64,000 bases of DNA from JBDHXE01 sp035445085 (lineage in GTDB: Bacteria > Bacteroidota > Ignavibacteria > Kapaibacteriales > UBA2268). Location of the stretch: NCBI GenBank assembly GCA_035445085.1, contig DAOMQA010000007.1:49858-113857 (forward strand), given 5' to 3'. A program made the translations under genes and the position numbers. Positions 35,077 through 42,969 of the stretch are shown in pieces (the stretch's first letter is position 1; the number at the start of each line of letters is the position of its first letter). The notes below the pieces were generated by a model. It worked only from the letters and a program-made list of their open reading frames with translations, ran no database searches and was not told the origin of the DNA.

Positions 35077-35740
35077 AGAGAATTTATTAGAAGATATAGT
35101 TATTGTGGCTATTACTGGAGCTATTAGTTCTGGTAAATCATCAGTTTGCTCAATATTTAAAGAAGATAGTTTGCCTATTATTGATACTGATTATCTTGCT
35201 AAAACAATTATAAATTCAGATACAAAGATTAAAGAAGCTATTATTAAAGCATTTGGTGAGGCATCTTTTATCGATGGTAAATTTAATACTAAATATATAG
35301 CAAACTTAATATTTGGAAACGAGGATTACCATTCACAAAATCTTCAAAAGTTAAATTCAATAATTCATCCAAGAGTCATTGAACTGATGATTAAGAATAT
35401 AGAAGAGTATGCACAACAAAATCATAAGCTGATTTTTGTTGAAAGTGCGCTTATATTTGAAGCAGGCCTTGAAGATGGCTTTGATTATATCATTATGGTT
35501 GATACTAACGAAGAAATCAGAAAGAATAGGTTTATTCTAAGAACTGGGCTAAATGAAAATGATTTTAATTTACGCAATAATTCGCAAATTAGCCCACAAT
35601 TCAAAAAGGAAAATTCGGATTTTACTATCGAGAATAATAAGAATTTAGAACAACTCCGACTTACAAGCAAAACGCTATTGGAAATAATAAAAATTCTACC
35701 TAAGAAAGATTTTTCAAAAAATGATTTTGCTATATCGTAA
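35063..35740 (+). CDS. coaE: Dephospho-CoA kinase
   Basis: 225 residues. P-loop AITGAISSGKSSVCSIF, then IIDTDYLAKTII (substrate Asp) and IIHPRVIELM. It phosphorylates dephospho-CoA at the ribose 3' position, the last step of CoA synthesis. FVESALIFEAGLEDGFDYII is the conserved lid region. It overlaps motA by 14 bp, so a housekeeping gene is translated from the end of the flagellar operon. The C-terminus is Lys/Asn-rich. Confidence 0.92.
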   Translation: MEVNKENLLEDIVIVAITGAISSGKSSVCSIFKEDSLPIIDTDYLAKTIINSDTKIKEAIIKAFGEASFIDGKFNTKYIANLIFGNEDYHSQNLQKLNSIIHPRVIELMIKNIEEYAQQNHKLIFVESALIFEAGLEDGFDYIIMVDTNEEIRKNRFILRTGLNENDFNLRNNSQISPQFKKENSDFTIENNKNLEQLRLTSKTLLEIIKILPKKDFSKNDFAIS

Positions 35741-35756
35741 GAATTAATTACTTTTG
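35727..35756 (+). promoter_or_regulatory. Promoter of tRNA-Gln
   Basis: TTG (35727-35729), 19 nt, TACTTTTG (35749-35756). It lies in the 3' end of coaE and leaves about 16 nt of leader before the tRNA. Confidence 0.65.
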
Positions 35757-35777
35757 TAATTCGTTATTAAACGTGAT

Positions 35778-35849
35778 TGGGATGTGGCCAAGCGGTAAGG
35801 CAGCGGTTTTTGGGTCCGCCATTCGTAGGTTCGATTCCTGCCATCCCAG
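35778..35849 (+). tRNA. tRNA-Gln (anticodon TTG)
   Basis: 72 nt. The acceptor arms TGGGATG and CATCCCA pair perfectly. The D arm GCCAAGCGGTAAGGC is that of bacterial tRNA-Gln, the anticodon loop is TTTTGGG, and the T arm contains GTAGGTTCGATTCCTGC. The anticodon stem has a T-T at its loop end (positions 31/39). CCA is not encoded. It probably shares a transcript with prs, which starts 22 nt downstream. Confidence 0.93.
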
Positions 35850-35871
35850 CTTTTTTATTGGAGTATAGTAA

Positions 35872-36813
35872 GTGATGCACGATTTTAAGGTAGCTTCAGG
35901 CAGATCAAATAAAGTTCTTGCCGAAAAAGTTGCTAGCCAATTAGGTATAGAGCTTTCAGCAACTACTATACAGAATTTTAGTGATGGTGAAATTTGGGTA
36001 AAGTTTGAAGAAAACGTAAGAGGCGTTGATTTATTCTTAATTCAGCCTACTTATGCCCCTTCAGAAAATTTAATGGAGCTCTTAATTATGATTGATGCTG
36101 CAAAAAGAGCATCAGCAAAAAGAGTAACAGCTGTAATTCCTTACTATGGATATGCACGTCAAGATAGAAAAGACCAACCACGCGTTTCTGTAACTGCAAA
36201 ACTTATTGCTAACTTAATTACAAGAGCAGGGGCAGACCGTATTATTACTGTGGATCTACATTCTTCACAAATTCAAGGCTTCTTCGATATTCCTCTTGAC
36301 CATCTATATGCTTCACCAGTCCTATTAAGAGCAATTAAAAAACTTAAATTAGATAATATTGCTGTTGCTTCTCCAGATGTTGGAGGTATCAAAACAGCAA
36401 GATCTTATGCACAAAAGTTAGATGCAGACCTAATACTTGTTGATAAAAGAAGACCAAAACATAATCAAGCTAATATTGTTAATATTATTGGCGATCCAAA
36501 AGACAAAAATATTATTATTGTCGATGATATGATAGATACTGGTACTACCTTTGTAAAATGTGCCGAAGCAATAAAAGAAAAAGGAGCTTTAAATATTATC
36601 GGAATTACAGTTCATCCTGTATTTTCGGGAGCAGCTCTAGAAAAAATTGAAAATAGCAAAGCTATTGATAAGTTGTTTGTAACCGATACTATTCCATTAG
36701 CAAGGAATATTGATAAAATTGAAGTTGTTAGCGTTGCGGAACTACTATCGGAAGCTATAATTAGAACTCATGATAATCGTTCCATAAGTTCTTTATTTGA
36801 AATAGAAAGATAA
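35872..36813 (+). CDS. prs: Ribose-phosphate pyrophosphokinase
   Basis: 313 residues from the GTG at 35872, with GGAG 8 nt upstream; the ATG at 35875 is equally possible. KVASGRSNKVLAEKV, YYGYARQDRKDQPR (ATP site), TVDLHSSQIQGFFDIP and the PRPP loop IIIVDDMIDTGTTF are all intact. It makes PRPP from ribose 5-phosphate and ATP for nucleotide and amino-acid synthesis. Class I enzyme of normal length. Confidence 0.96.
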   Translation: MMHDFKVASGRSNKVLAEKVASQLGIELSATTIQNFSDGEIWVKFEENVRGVDLFLIQPTYAPSENLMELLIMIDAAKRASAKRVTAVIPYYGYARQDRKDQPRVSVTAKLIANLITRAGADRIITVDLHSSQIQGFFDIPLDHLYASPVLLRAIKKLKLDNIAVASPDVGGIKTARSYAQKLDADLILVDKRRPKHNQANIVNIIGDPKDKNIIIVDDMIDTGTTFVKCAEAIKEKGALNIIGITVHPVFSGAALEKIENSKAIDKLFVTDTIPLARNIDKIEVVSVAELLSEAIIRTHDNRSISSLFEIER

Positions 36814-36831
36814 TTATTAAATGGTGATATA

Positions 36832-37392
36832 ATGAATGAAGTAATGTTAGAAGTACAGAAAAGAGATACTGGAAAGAAAGCATCTAAAGCAATTAGAAAC
36901 CAAGGATTTATTCCCGGTGTTTTTTACGTACAAGGTAAAGATAGCGTTTCTATATATGCGAAACCACTTGATTTGAGACCTATTGTTTATACTGCACAAA
37001 CTAAAATTGTTGCTTTGAAAGTAGAAAACTCTAACTCAACTGAGCAATGTATATTAAAAGATATACAATTCGATCCAGTAACTGACCAAATTTTACATTT
37101 TGACTTACAAGGATTAGTAAAAGGTCAAAAGCTTACCGTTGAATTGCCTATTAAATTAGTAGGTCAGCCAGTTGGCGTTCGTCAAGGTGGTAAGTTAATG
37201 CAAAACATAATTAAGATAAAAGTTAAAGCATTACCAGAAGATCTTGTTGAACTTATTGAAGTTAATGCTTCTCATTTAAATATGGGCGATAACTTGTTAC
37301 TTAAAGAAGTAAATTTGGGACCTCTTGAAACTGAATTGTCTCCTGAAACTGTTATTGCTATGGTTATGAAACCTCGTGGTGCTGGAAAATAA
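36832..37392 (+). CDS. rplY: 50S ribosomal protein L25 (CTC/TL5 type)
   Basis: 186 residues. The N-terminal L25 domain (MLEVQKRDTGKKASKAIRNQ, GFIPGVFY) binds 5S rRNA, and the C-terminal beta domain (LTVELPIKLVGQPVGVRQGG) is that of the long CTC form. The prs-rplY order is common to many bacteria. It starts 18 nt after prs. Confidence 0.95.
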   Translation: MNEVMLEVQKRDTGKKASKAIRNQGFIPGVFYVQGKDSVSIYAKPLDLRPIVYTAQTKIVALKVENSNSTEQCILKDIQFDPVTDQILHFDLQGLVKGQKLTVELPIKLVGQPVGVRQGGKLMQNIIKIKVKALPEDLVELIEVNASHLNMGDNLLLKEVNLGPLETELSPETVIAMVMKPRGAGK

Positions 37393-37421
37393 TTTTTCCT
37401 ACCCTATTTTTTGAGGTTATA

Positions 37422-38753
37422 ATGTCTTATAATATTGGAATAATTGGCACCGGATATGTTGGTCTGGTGTCAGGTACCTGCTTTGCGGACGTTGGAAACA
37501 ACGTCTTTTGCGTTGATATAGATAAAAATAAATTAGAAAAACTTAAAAATGGTATTCCGCCTATCTACGAACCTGGTTTAGAAACAATTCTAAAAAAAAA
37601 TATTAAAGATGGTAGAATTCATTTCACTGATGATTTAGAAAATACTGTAATTAATTCTGAAATTATTTTTCTGTGCTTACCTACACCACCTAGCGAAGAT
37701 GGCTCTGCTGATTTAAAACATGTACTTAATGTTGCTAACAACATTGCTGAAATTATTGAAAGAAATTCAATAACTGATTTCAAAATCATTGTCAATAAGT
37801 CTACAGTACCTGTTGGTACTAGCAAATTAGTAGATGATATTTTTAATAAAATATTATCTAATAAAAATATAGTAGTTGTAAGTAATCCAGAATTTTTAAG
37901 AGAGGGCTTCGCTGTAGAAGATGCTTTAAAGCCGGAAAGAATAGTTATAGGTACTTCCGACAGCAAAGCAGAAGTAATAATGAAAGATTTATACAAGCCA
38001 TTTGTTAGAAGTGGTAACCCTATAATTATTATGGACGAAAAGTCTGCGGAAATAACTAAATATGCAGCTAATTCCTTTCTTGCCGTCAAAATATCTTTTA
38101 TGAATGATTTAAGTGCATATTGTGAAAAAGTTGGCGCCGATATTGATAATATACGTATGGGTATTGGTTCTGATTCAAGAATTGGTAAAAGATTTTTGTT
38201 TGCGGGTATAGGTTACGGTGGCTCGTGCTTCCCAAAAGATGTACAAGCACTTATTCATTCAACTGACAATGAGCAAGTATCATTAGAAATCGTAAAAGCA
38301 GCACAAGTAGTAAATGCAAGGCAAATTGAACGATTCTTCTCTAAAATTCAAGACCATTTTACTAACTTATCTAATTTGAAATTTGCCATATGGGGATTAG
38401 CGTTTAAACCTAATACTGACGACACCCGTGAAGCTCCAGCCTTTAGATTAATTGAAATGCTCTTAGAAAAGAATGCTAAAATATGTGCTTACGACCCAGA
38501 AGCAATTGAAAATACAAAGCATAGATTTAAAGATAAAATATCTTACTCTGAAAATATGTATGATTGCTTAGATAACGCCGATGCTCTGATTATTGCAACA
38601 GAATGGAATTTATTTAGAAATCCAGATTTTCAAATTCTGAAACAGAAGCTAAAAAATAATATTATTTTTGACGGTCGAAATCTCTGGACTAATGACGAAA
38701 TGAAAGAGCAAGGCTTCAAATACTTGAGTATTGGAAGGGTAACTCTAACATAA
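37422..38753 (+). CDS. UDP-glucose 6-dehydrogenase
   Basis: 443 residues. NAD-binding IGIIGTGYVGLVSGTCFADV, the KSTVPVGTS and NPEFLREG segments, Lys/Asn of SFLAVKISFMND and the catalytic Cys in GIGYGGSCFPKDV. It oxidises UDP-glucose to UDP-glucuronate for surface polysaccharide. Family members differing in sugar (for example UDP-N-acetyl-mannosamine dehydrogenase) are less likely given FLREG and the overall length. A terminator follows. Confidence 0.92.
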   Translation: MSYNIGIIGTGYVGLVSGTCFADVGNNVFCVDIDKNKLEKLKNGIPPIYEPGLETILKKNIKDGRIHFTDDLENTVINSEIIFLCLPTPPSEDGSADLKHVLNVANNIAEIIERNSITDFKIIVNKSTVPVGTSKLVDDIFNKILSNKNIVVVSNPEFLREGFAVEDALKPERIVIGTSDSKAEVIMKDLYKPFVRSGNPIIIMDEKSAEITKYAANSFLAVKISFMNDLSAYCEKVGADIDNIRMGIGSDSRIGKRFLFAGIGYGGSCFPKDVQALIHSTDNEQVSLEIVKAAQVVNARQIERFFSKIQDHFTNLSNLKFAIWGLAFKPNTDDTREAPAFRLIEMLLEKNAKICAYDPEAIENTKHRFKDKISYSENMYDCLDNADALIIATEWNLFRNPDFQILKQKLKNNIIFDGRNLWTNDEMKEQGFKYLSIGRVTLT

Positions 38754-38807
38754 AATTGGTGTCCAATATTCAACACTTGAATATATGCATACAACTAAGT
38801 TTGAAGT

Positions 38808-38838
38808 AAAAGCCGGTTTAATATAATCGGCTTTTAAT
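38808..38838 (+). terminator. Terminator after UDP-glucose dehydrogenase
   Basis: AAAAGCCG (38808-38815) pairs with CGGCTTTT (38828-38835) around a 12-nt AT loop; the 3' arm merges into a short T-run. Confidence 0.7.
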
Positions 38839-39004
38839 ATTTATAGAATATTATTACATATATTCATAGACTTACATGGTGCTATCTAATTCTAAGCAAC
38901 AAAATATGGATTATGGCATATAATTTATTGTTAAATTATAAATTCAATAAATATTGTTTATTACCGATATATATATTGATTGTAAAATTTTATTATAAAA
39001 TGAA

Positions 39005-39637
39005 ATGGCAGAAGAAGAAAAACAAGAACCAGCAGCTCCTAAAAAAGAGAAAAGTGGAATGCCTGTATCAATTATTGGTTTAGTTGGGTTTGTAGTTATA
39101 TTGATTGCACTATTAGTTAATGTATTTTTAATTTTAGGTGTCAAATCTGATGTAACAGCTATTACCCAAGTTATTACTTCTGGTAAACTTCCTGAAGCAA
39201 AATCAGGTGATGAAAAAAAGAAACCTATTATTGAAGACGAAGACGATGATGATGACGCTAATACCGTTGGACAGTATGTTGCTGATAAAGATGCCCAATA
39301 TTTTGAAACTGGTAGAATAACTACAAACCCAAAGTCTTCATCAAGATTTGTAGTATTAAATTTGGGTATGTTTTTTACAAAAAATCAAGCTGGAGAAGAG
39401 GAAGGTGGTGAAGAAAAGAAAAAAGATGAACCTGTTTCTTTCTCACCCTATGGTTTAAAATTTGATGGTATGGTAAAGAATATTATTAATAGTCAAATTG
39501 GTAGTATGTCACTTGAAGAACTACAGATTCCACGTGATTCACTTACTTTTTTGTTTAGAAAGAAATTAAAGCCATTATTTAGACAACAAGACGCTCAATT
39601 AAGAAAAGTTGCTGTTGTAGAATATATTGTGCAGTAA
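39005..39637 (+). CDS. fliL: Flagellar basal-body protein FliL
   Basis: 210 residues. A Lys/Glu/Pro-rich cytoplasmic tail, a single helix at about 20-46 (SIIGLVGFVVILIALLVNVF), a strongly acidic linker (EDEDDDDD) and the periplasmic FliL domain with SSRFVVLNLGMFF, MVKNIINSQIGSMSLEEL and VAVVEYIVQ. It sits around the stator units and tunes motor output. First gene of a fliL-M-N-O set; the 250 bp before it hold a terminator and otherwise nothing that I recognise. Confidence 0.87.
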   Translation: MAEEEKQEPAAPKKEKSGMPVSIIGLVGFVVILIALLVNVFLILGVKSDVTAITQVITSGKLPEAKSGDEKKKPIIEDEDDDDDANTVGQYVADKDAQYFETGRITTNPKSSSRFVVLNLGMFFTKNQAGEEEGGEEKKKDEPVSFSPYGLKFDGMVKNIINSQIGSMSLEELQIPRDSLTFLFRKKLKPLFRQQDAQLRKVAVVEYIVQ

Positions 39638-39658
39638 ATTAGATAGGATTGTAACAAA

Positions 39659-40705
39659 ATGGCTGATGTATTATCACAAAATGAGATTGATAGCCTACTT
39701 TCAGAAATGAATAGTGGTAGGGTTGATGTTGAAGATGTTATTGCGGGGAAGCTTGCACGTAATGATGTAAATAATTATGATTTTAGACGACCAAATCGTA
39801 TATCTAAAAATCAAGTACGAACACTACAAACTATTCACGAAAATTTTGCGGAATCTTTCAGTTATTATTTAGTATCTAAGTTACAAAATATAGTTTCAGT
39901 GTCAGTTACCTCAGTAGATCAATTATTCTATTCTGAATTTATTCTATCAGTATCGAACCCAAGTTGCTTATATGTCTTTGATATTGAAGGGACTGATGGC
40001 AGTGGTATTATGGAAATTAGCCCTGAATTAGCTCTTACTTTAGTAGAACTACTTTTAGGTGGCAAAGGAGAAGTAATTCCAAAACCAAGAACAATCACAC
40101 CGATAGAACAAGCTGTTACTAAGGGGATTATTGAAAATGGACTATCTAGCCTAAGAACTGCTTGGAAGTCAATAGCTGAACTAAATTTTAAATATTCAAG
40201 ATTAGAACTTGAGGCTGACTTTGTTCAGGTAGCACCCTCTTCTGAAATAGTGATTGTAGTTTCATTTGAAGTAAAGATTGGTACTCTTATGAATAGTTTT
40301 ATGATGAATTTGTGTTTTCCAACATTTGCGTTAGAAGAAGTATTGACTAAATTAAATAGACAGCAAATTACTACCAATCAATTAAAAATATCGCCAAGAA
40401 AGGCGAAAGAAAATATGAGTGCCTTAACCCAACAAATGTCTACTACATATCTAACTGTATTGGCTGAATTAGCTAAGACTTCTATATCAGTGAAAGATAT
40501 TATGGGATTAGAAGTTGGCGATGTAATTAAGACCAATAAAAAGATTAATGAAGAAATTGAAGTGATTATTTCGGGCAAGAGAAAATTAGCGGCACGCCCT
40601 GGTACAGTTGAGGGCAAAAAAGCTATAAAAGTAACAAGACTACTTAAAGAGGAAGAGTTAGTAGATTTTAATGTATTTTATAAAAATAAGGATGAATTAA
40701 TATGA
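39659..40705 (+). CDS. fliM: Flagellar switch protein FliM
   Basis: 348 residues. The N-terminal LSQNEIDSLLSEM is the CheY-P-binding peptide. The CheC-like middle domain begins DFRRPNRISKNQVRTLQ and has ELALTLVELLLGGKGE. The C-terminal SPOA domain has SVKDIMGLEVGDVI and VIISGKRKLAARPGT. Part of the C-ring that sets rotation direction. The stop overlaps fliN (ATGA). Confidence 0.95.
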   Translation: MADVLSQNEIDSLLSEMNSGRVDVEDVIAGKLARNDVNNYDFRRPNRISKNQVRTLQTIHENFAESFSYYLVSKLQNIVSVSVTSVDQLFYSEFILSVSNPSCLYVFDIEGTDGSGIMEISPELALTLVELLLGGKGEVIPKPRTITPIEQAVTKGIIENGLSSLRTAWKSIAELNFKYSRLELEADFVQVAPSSEIVIVVSFEVKIGTLMNSFMMNLCFPTFALEEVLTKLNRQQITTNQLKISPRKAKENMSALTQQMSTTYLTVLAELAKTSISVKDIMGLEVGDVIKTNKKINEEIEVIISGKRKLAARPGTVEGKKAIKVTRLLKEEELVDFNVFYKNKDELI

Positions 40706-41124
40706 CAATGACCCAAGAAGAAATAGATGATCTCATCAAAGGCGGGGTTTCCGATGAGCCTGAAATAGCTAATCAATCAGCTTCTGAAAGTGGGACAAAA
40801 GGTTCTGATATATTTGGAAAGTCAGATTTTTCTGCTTCTGACTCTATGTTTTCACCACTTGACCCAAAATTAGAATTATTATATGACTTGCAATTACCTG
40901 TTTCTATTGAATTAGGAAGAACCAATATGTTAATTCGTGATATTTTAAGGTTAGGCAGAGGTTCCGTTATTGAATTTGATAAATTAGTATCCGAACCAGT
41001 TGATATTTTAATTAATGGAAAGAAAGTTGCCGAAGGTGAAGTTGTTGTAATTGATAAACACTTTGGTATAAGAGTAACAACCTTAGTCGATCCTGCTGAT
41101 AGGCTAAAAAGTATGAAAAGGTAA
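40702..41124 (+). CDS. fliN: Flagellar switch protein FliN
   Basis: 140 residues. The SPOA domain covers about 60-135: LQLPVSIELGRTNMLIRDIL, LGRGSVIEFDKLVSEPVDIL, INGKKVAEGEVVVID. The N-terminus begins TQEEIDDLIKGG, close to the FliM CheY-binding motif, then a polar linker. It stacks with FliM in the C-ring and contacts the export apparatus. Coupled to fliM by a 4-nt overlap. Confidence 0.93.
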   Translation: MTMTQEEIDDLIKGGVSDEPEIANQSASESGTKGSDIFGKSDFSASDSMFSPLDPKLELLYDLQLPVSIELGRTNMLIRDILRLGRGSVIEFDKLVSEPVDILINGKKVAEGEVVVIDKHFGIRVTTLVDPADRLKSMKR

Positions 41125-41129
41125 TTGGT

Positions 41130-41531
41130 ATGCCAATTGATTCAAATATACTGAATGCGTTCCTAACTCTAATGGGCTCTGTTGCTATTTTGGGTATAAT
41201 CTTATTTGTAATGAAGAAGTTTACACTTAAATTCCGGAATAATAAGCACGAAAATGGTATAGAAATTTTATCGCGATTAAATCTATCACCAAAAAATTCA
41301 TTGTGGACAATAAAAGTGCAAGGGAAAACTTTACTATTGGGTGTAAGCGAAAAAAATATTAACTTGATAACAGAATTAGTAAATAATTCCAACGTTACGC
41401 CTACTAAACTTGAAACTAAACGTACAATAAAGGAAAGTAGTAATAATACTGCAAGCGAAGCCAATCAACTAATAAATGAAGATTTGTCGTTTAAAGAATT
41501 CTTAAAAAGCGCTGTATTTAAGAGTAATTAG
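41130..41531 (+). CDS. fliO: Flagellar export protein FliO
   Basis: 133 residues with one N-terminal helix (about 8-30, NAFLTLMGSVAILGIILFVM) and a cytoplasmic domain reading IEILSRLNLSPKNSLWTIKV, then GKTLLLGVSEKNINLI. This is the FliO fold, which helps assemble the FliP ring. fliP and fliQ are not next to it: the convergent GDPD gene overlaps its last 4 bp. The low conservation of the family is offset by context. Confidence 0.85.
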   Translation: MPIDSNILNAFLTLMGSVAILGIILFVMKKFTLKFRNNKHENGIEILSRLNLSPKNSLWTIKVQGKTLLLGVSEKNINLITELVNNSNVTPTKLETKRTIKESSNNTASEANQLINEDLSFKEFLKSAVFKSN

Positions 41532-42283
41532 CTTGTTTCGTTTAGCCAAGCTCGTACTTTTGCTGGGAAATTAGTACCAAAAGCACTTACATTATATTTT
41601 TTTGCATCTAAAAATTGGCTTTTGGTGTCTACCGAATATACTCCTAATATAATTTCTGATTGTAAGGCATCGTTATACATAGTTTCGTTTAATTCCTCAA
41701 CCGAGCATATATAAGATTCACAACCAATAATATCTTTAATTTCGGAAGGTAATCTATTATCCATAGGTATTTTTATTGCTGCCGTATGAATTGATGGGTT
41801 GATATCTTTTAGCTGTTGAAGAGCTGCATAATTGAATGATGCGAAAATTGCTTTATCTAAATATCCAATTTTATCAACTAACTTAAGTAAATTATTTGCA
41901 TTTTCTTTAAAGTGCTTCCCTGCTAATGTTTTAATTTCTAAAATTAGATAACATTTATCTTTGATTAATTCTAATGCTGTTTCTAAGGTTGGTATTGTTT
42001 CGCCTGCAAAATTACTATCAAAGCCAGCGCCTATGTCCAAATCAGCTATTTCTGAATAATTAATATCTGAAATGTCTTTATCTAAACCCATTGGAATTGA
42101 GTCATGGTAAGCAATGAATACCTTGTCTTTAGTCAATTGAACGTCCATTTCTATCATATCTGAACTATCATCAATAGCTAATCTATAAGCAGCAAGTGTA
42201 TTCTCGGGTGCATTACCAGATGAGCCACGATGCGCAACTATAAAGCTATGATGTTTTTTGACAAATTCTCTTAATGGTAACAT
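41528..42283 (-). CDS. Glycerophosphodiester phosphodiesterase
   Basis: 251 residues, no signal peptide, so cytoplasmic (UgpQ-like). IVAHRGSSGNAPENTLAAY (His18), MIEMDVQLTKD (Glu45, Asp47) and IAYHDS (His60) form the catalytic and metal site. It releases glycerol 3-phosphate from deacylated phospholipids. It overlaps fliO tail to tail by 4 bp. Confidence 0.92.
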   Translation of the reverse strand: MLPLREFVKKHHSFIVAHRGSSGNAPENTLAAYRLAIDDSSDMIEMDVQLTKDKVFIAYHDSIPMGLDKDISDINYSEIADLDIGAGFDSNFAGETIPTLETALELIKDKCYLILEIKTLAGKHFKENANNLLKLVDKIGYLDKAIFASFNYAALQQLKDINPSIHTAAIKIPMDNRLPSEIKDIIGCESYICSVEELNETMYNDALQSEIILGVYSVDTKSQFLDAKKYNVSAFGTNFPAKVRAWLNETS

Positions 42284-42430
42284 ATTATATTTTTGATTTT
42301 CTATAAACTATAAATATAAGAATATTTACTAATTGATGAATTAGATAAATTTATATTTTAAATAATATCTTGCTTGCTAAAGTCCTAAAAATAGATTAAT
42401 TTAGTATCGAATTATTTTTGGAGGTTTGTT

Positions 42431-42871
42431 ATGATTTTAGTTAATAAAATTGTAGATTTGATGAATACAAATCTATTTACAATCGATATTGACGACACTC
42501 TACATAATGCGTATACTTTAATGAAGAGCGAAAATTTAAAGCACCTACCTGTAGTAAATGGTAGCAAAATTGTAGGTATGCTTTGCGAAAGTAAAGTTAA
42601 GGAGTACATCTTAAGGAAAATATATGAACCAGACCAAAATTATGGCGAAATAGCACAAAATCCATTAGTTGAGTTTGAGAATATTGTCGACGAAATTAAT
42701 CATTTTGTATATCCAGAAGATAGCGTGCAGAAAGCAGTAAAAATATTTACCAAATATAAAGCGAGTGCTTTAGCTGTTGTAGATTGGGATATGAATTTAG
42801 TAGGTATTGTTACTAATACTGATTTGCTACTTAGCTATCATAGTCTTTTAGAGAAATTAGCACAAAATTGA
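42431..42871 (+). CDS. Two-CBS-domain protein
   Basis: 146 residues made of a CBS pair only: MNTNLFTIDIDDTLHNAYTL, LKHLPVVNGSKIVGML, then DSVQKAVKIFTKYKASALAV, NLVGIVTNTDLL. CBS pairs bind adenine nucleotides and regulate attached or partner proteins. GGAGG at 42420-42424 is a strong ribosome site. TATTTTTG (42413-42420) could be its -7 box, giving a very short leader. Confidence 0.88.
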   Translation: MILVNKIVDLMNTNLFTIDIDDTLHNAYTLMKSENLKHLPVVNGSKIVGMLCESKVKEYILRKIYEPDQNYGEIAQNPLVEFENIVDEINHFVYPEDSVQKAVKIFTKYKASALAVVDWDMNLVGIVTNTDLLLSYHSLLEKLAQN

Positions 42872-42900
42872 TAGACAGCTTATAATTAACTGCTAAAATA

Positions 42901-42936
42901 AAAGAAGTATCCATTTTAAGTGAATACTTCTTTTTT
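42901..42936 (+). terminator. Terminator between the CBS gene and the convergent subtilisin gene
   Basis: AAAGAAGTAT (42901-42910) pairs with ATACTTCTTT (42924-42933), followed by more T. The A-run on the other side lets it serve both convergent genes. Confidence 0.8.
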
Positions 42937-42969
42937 GTATTTAATATATTTATATTACTTTATATTAAG

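Noticed and set aside
35778..35849. tRNA-Gln as an integration site of a mobile element
   Set aside because: No integrase is adjacent and no second copy of the tRNA 3' end was noticed; the flanks are housekeeping genes.
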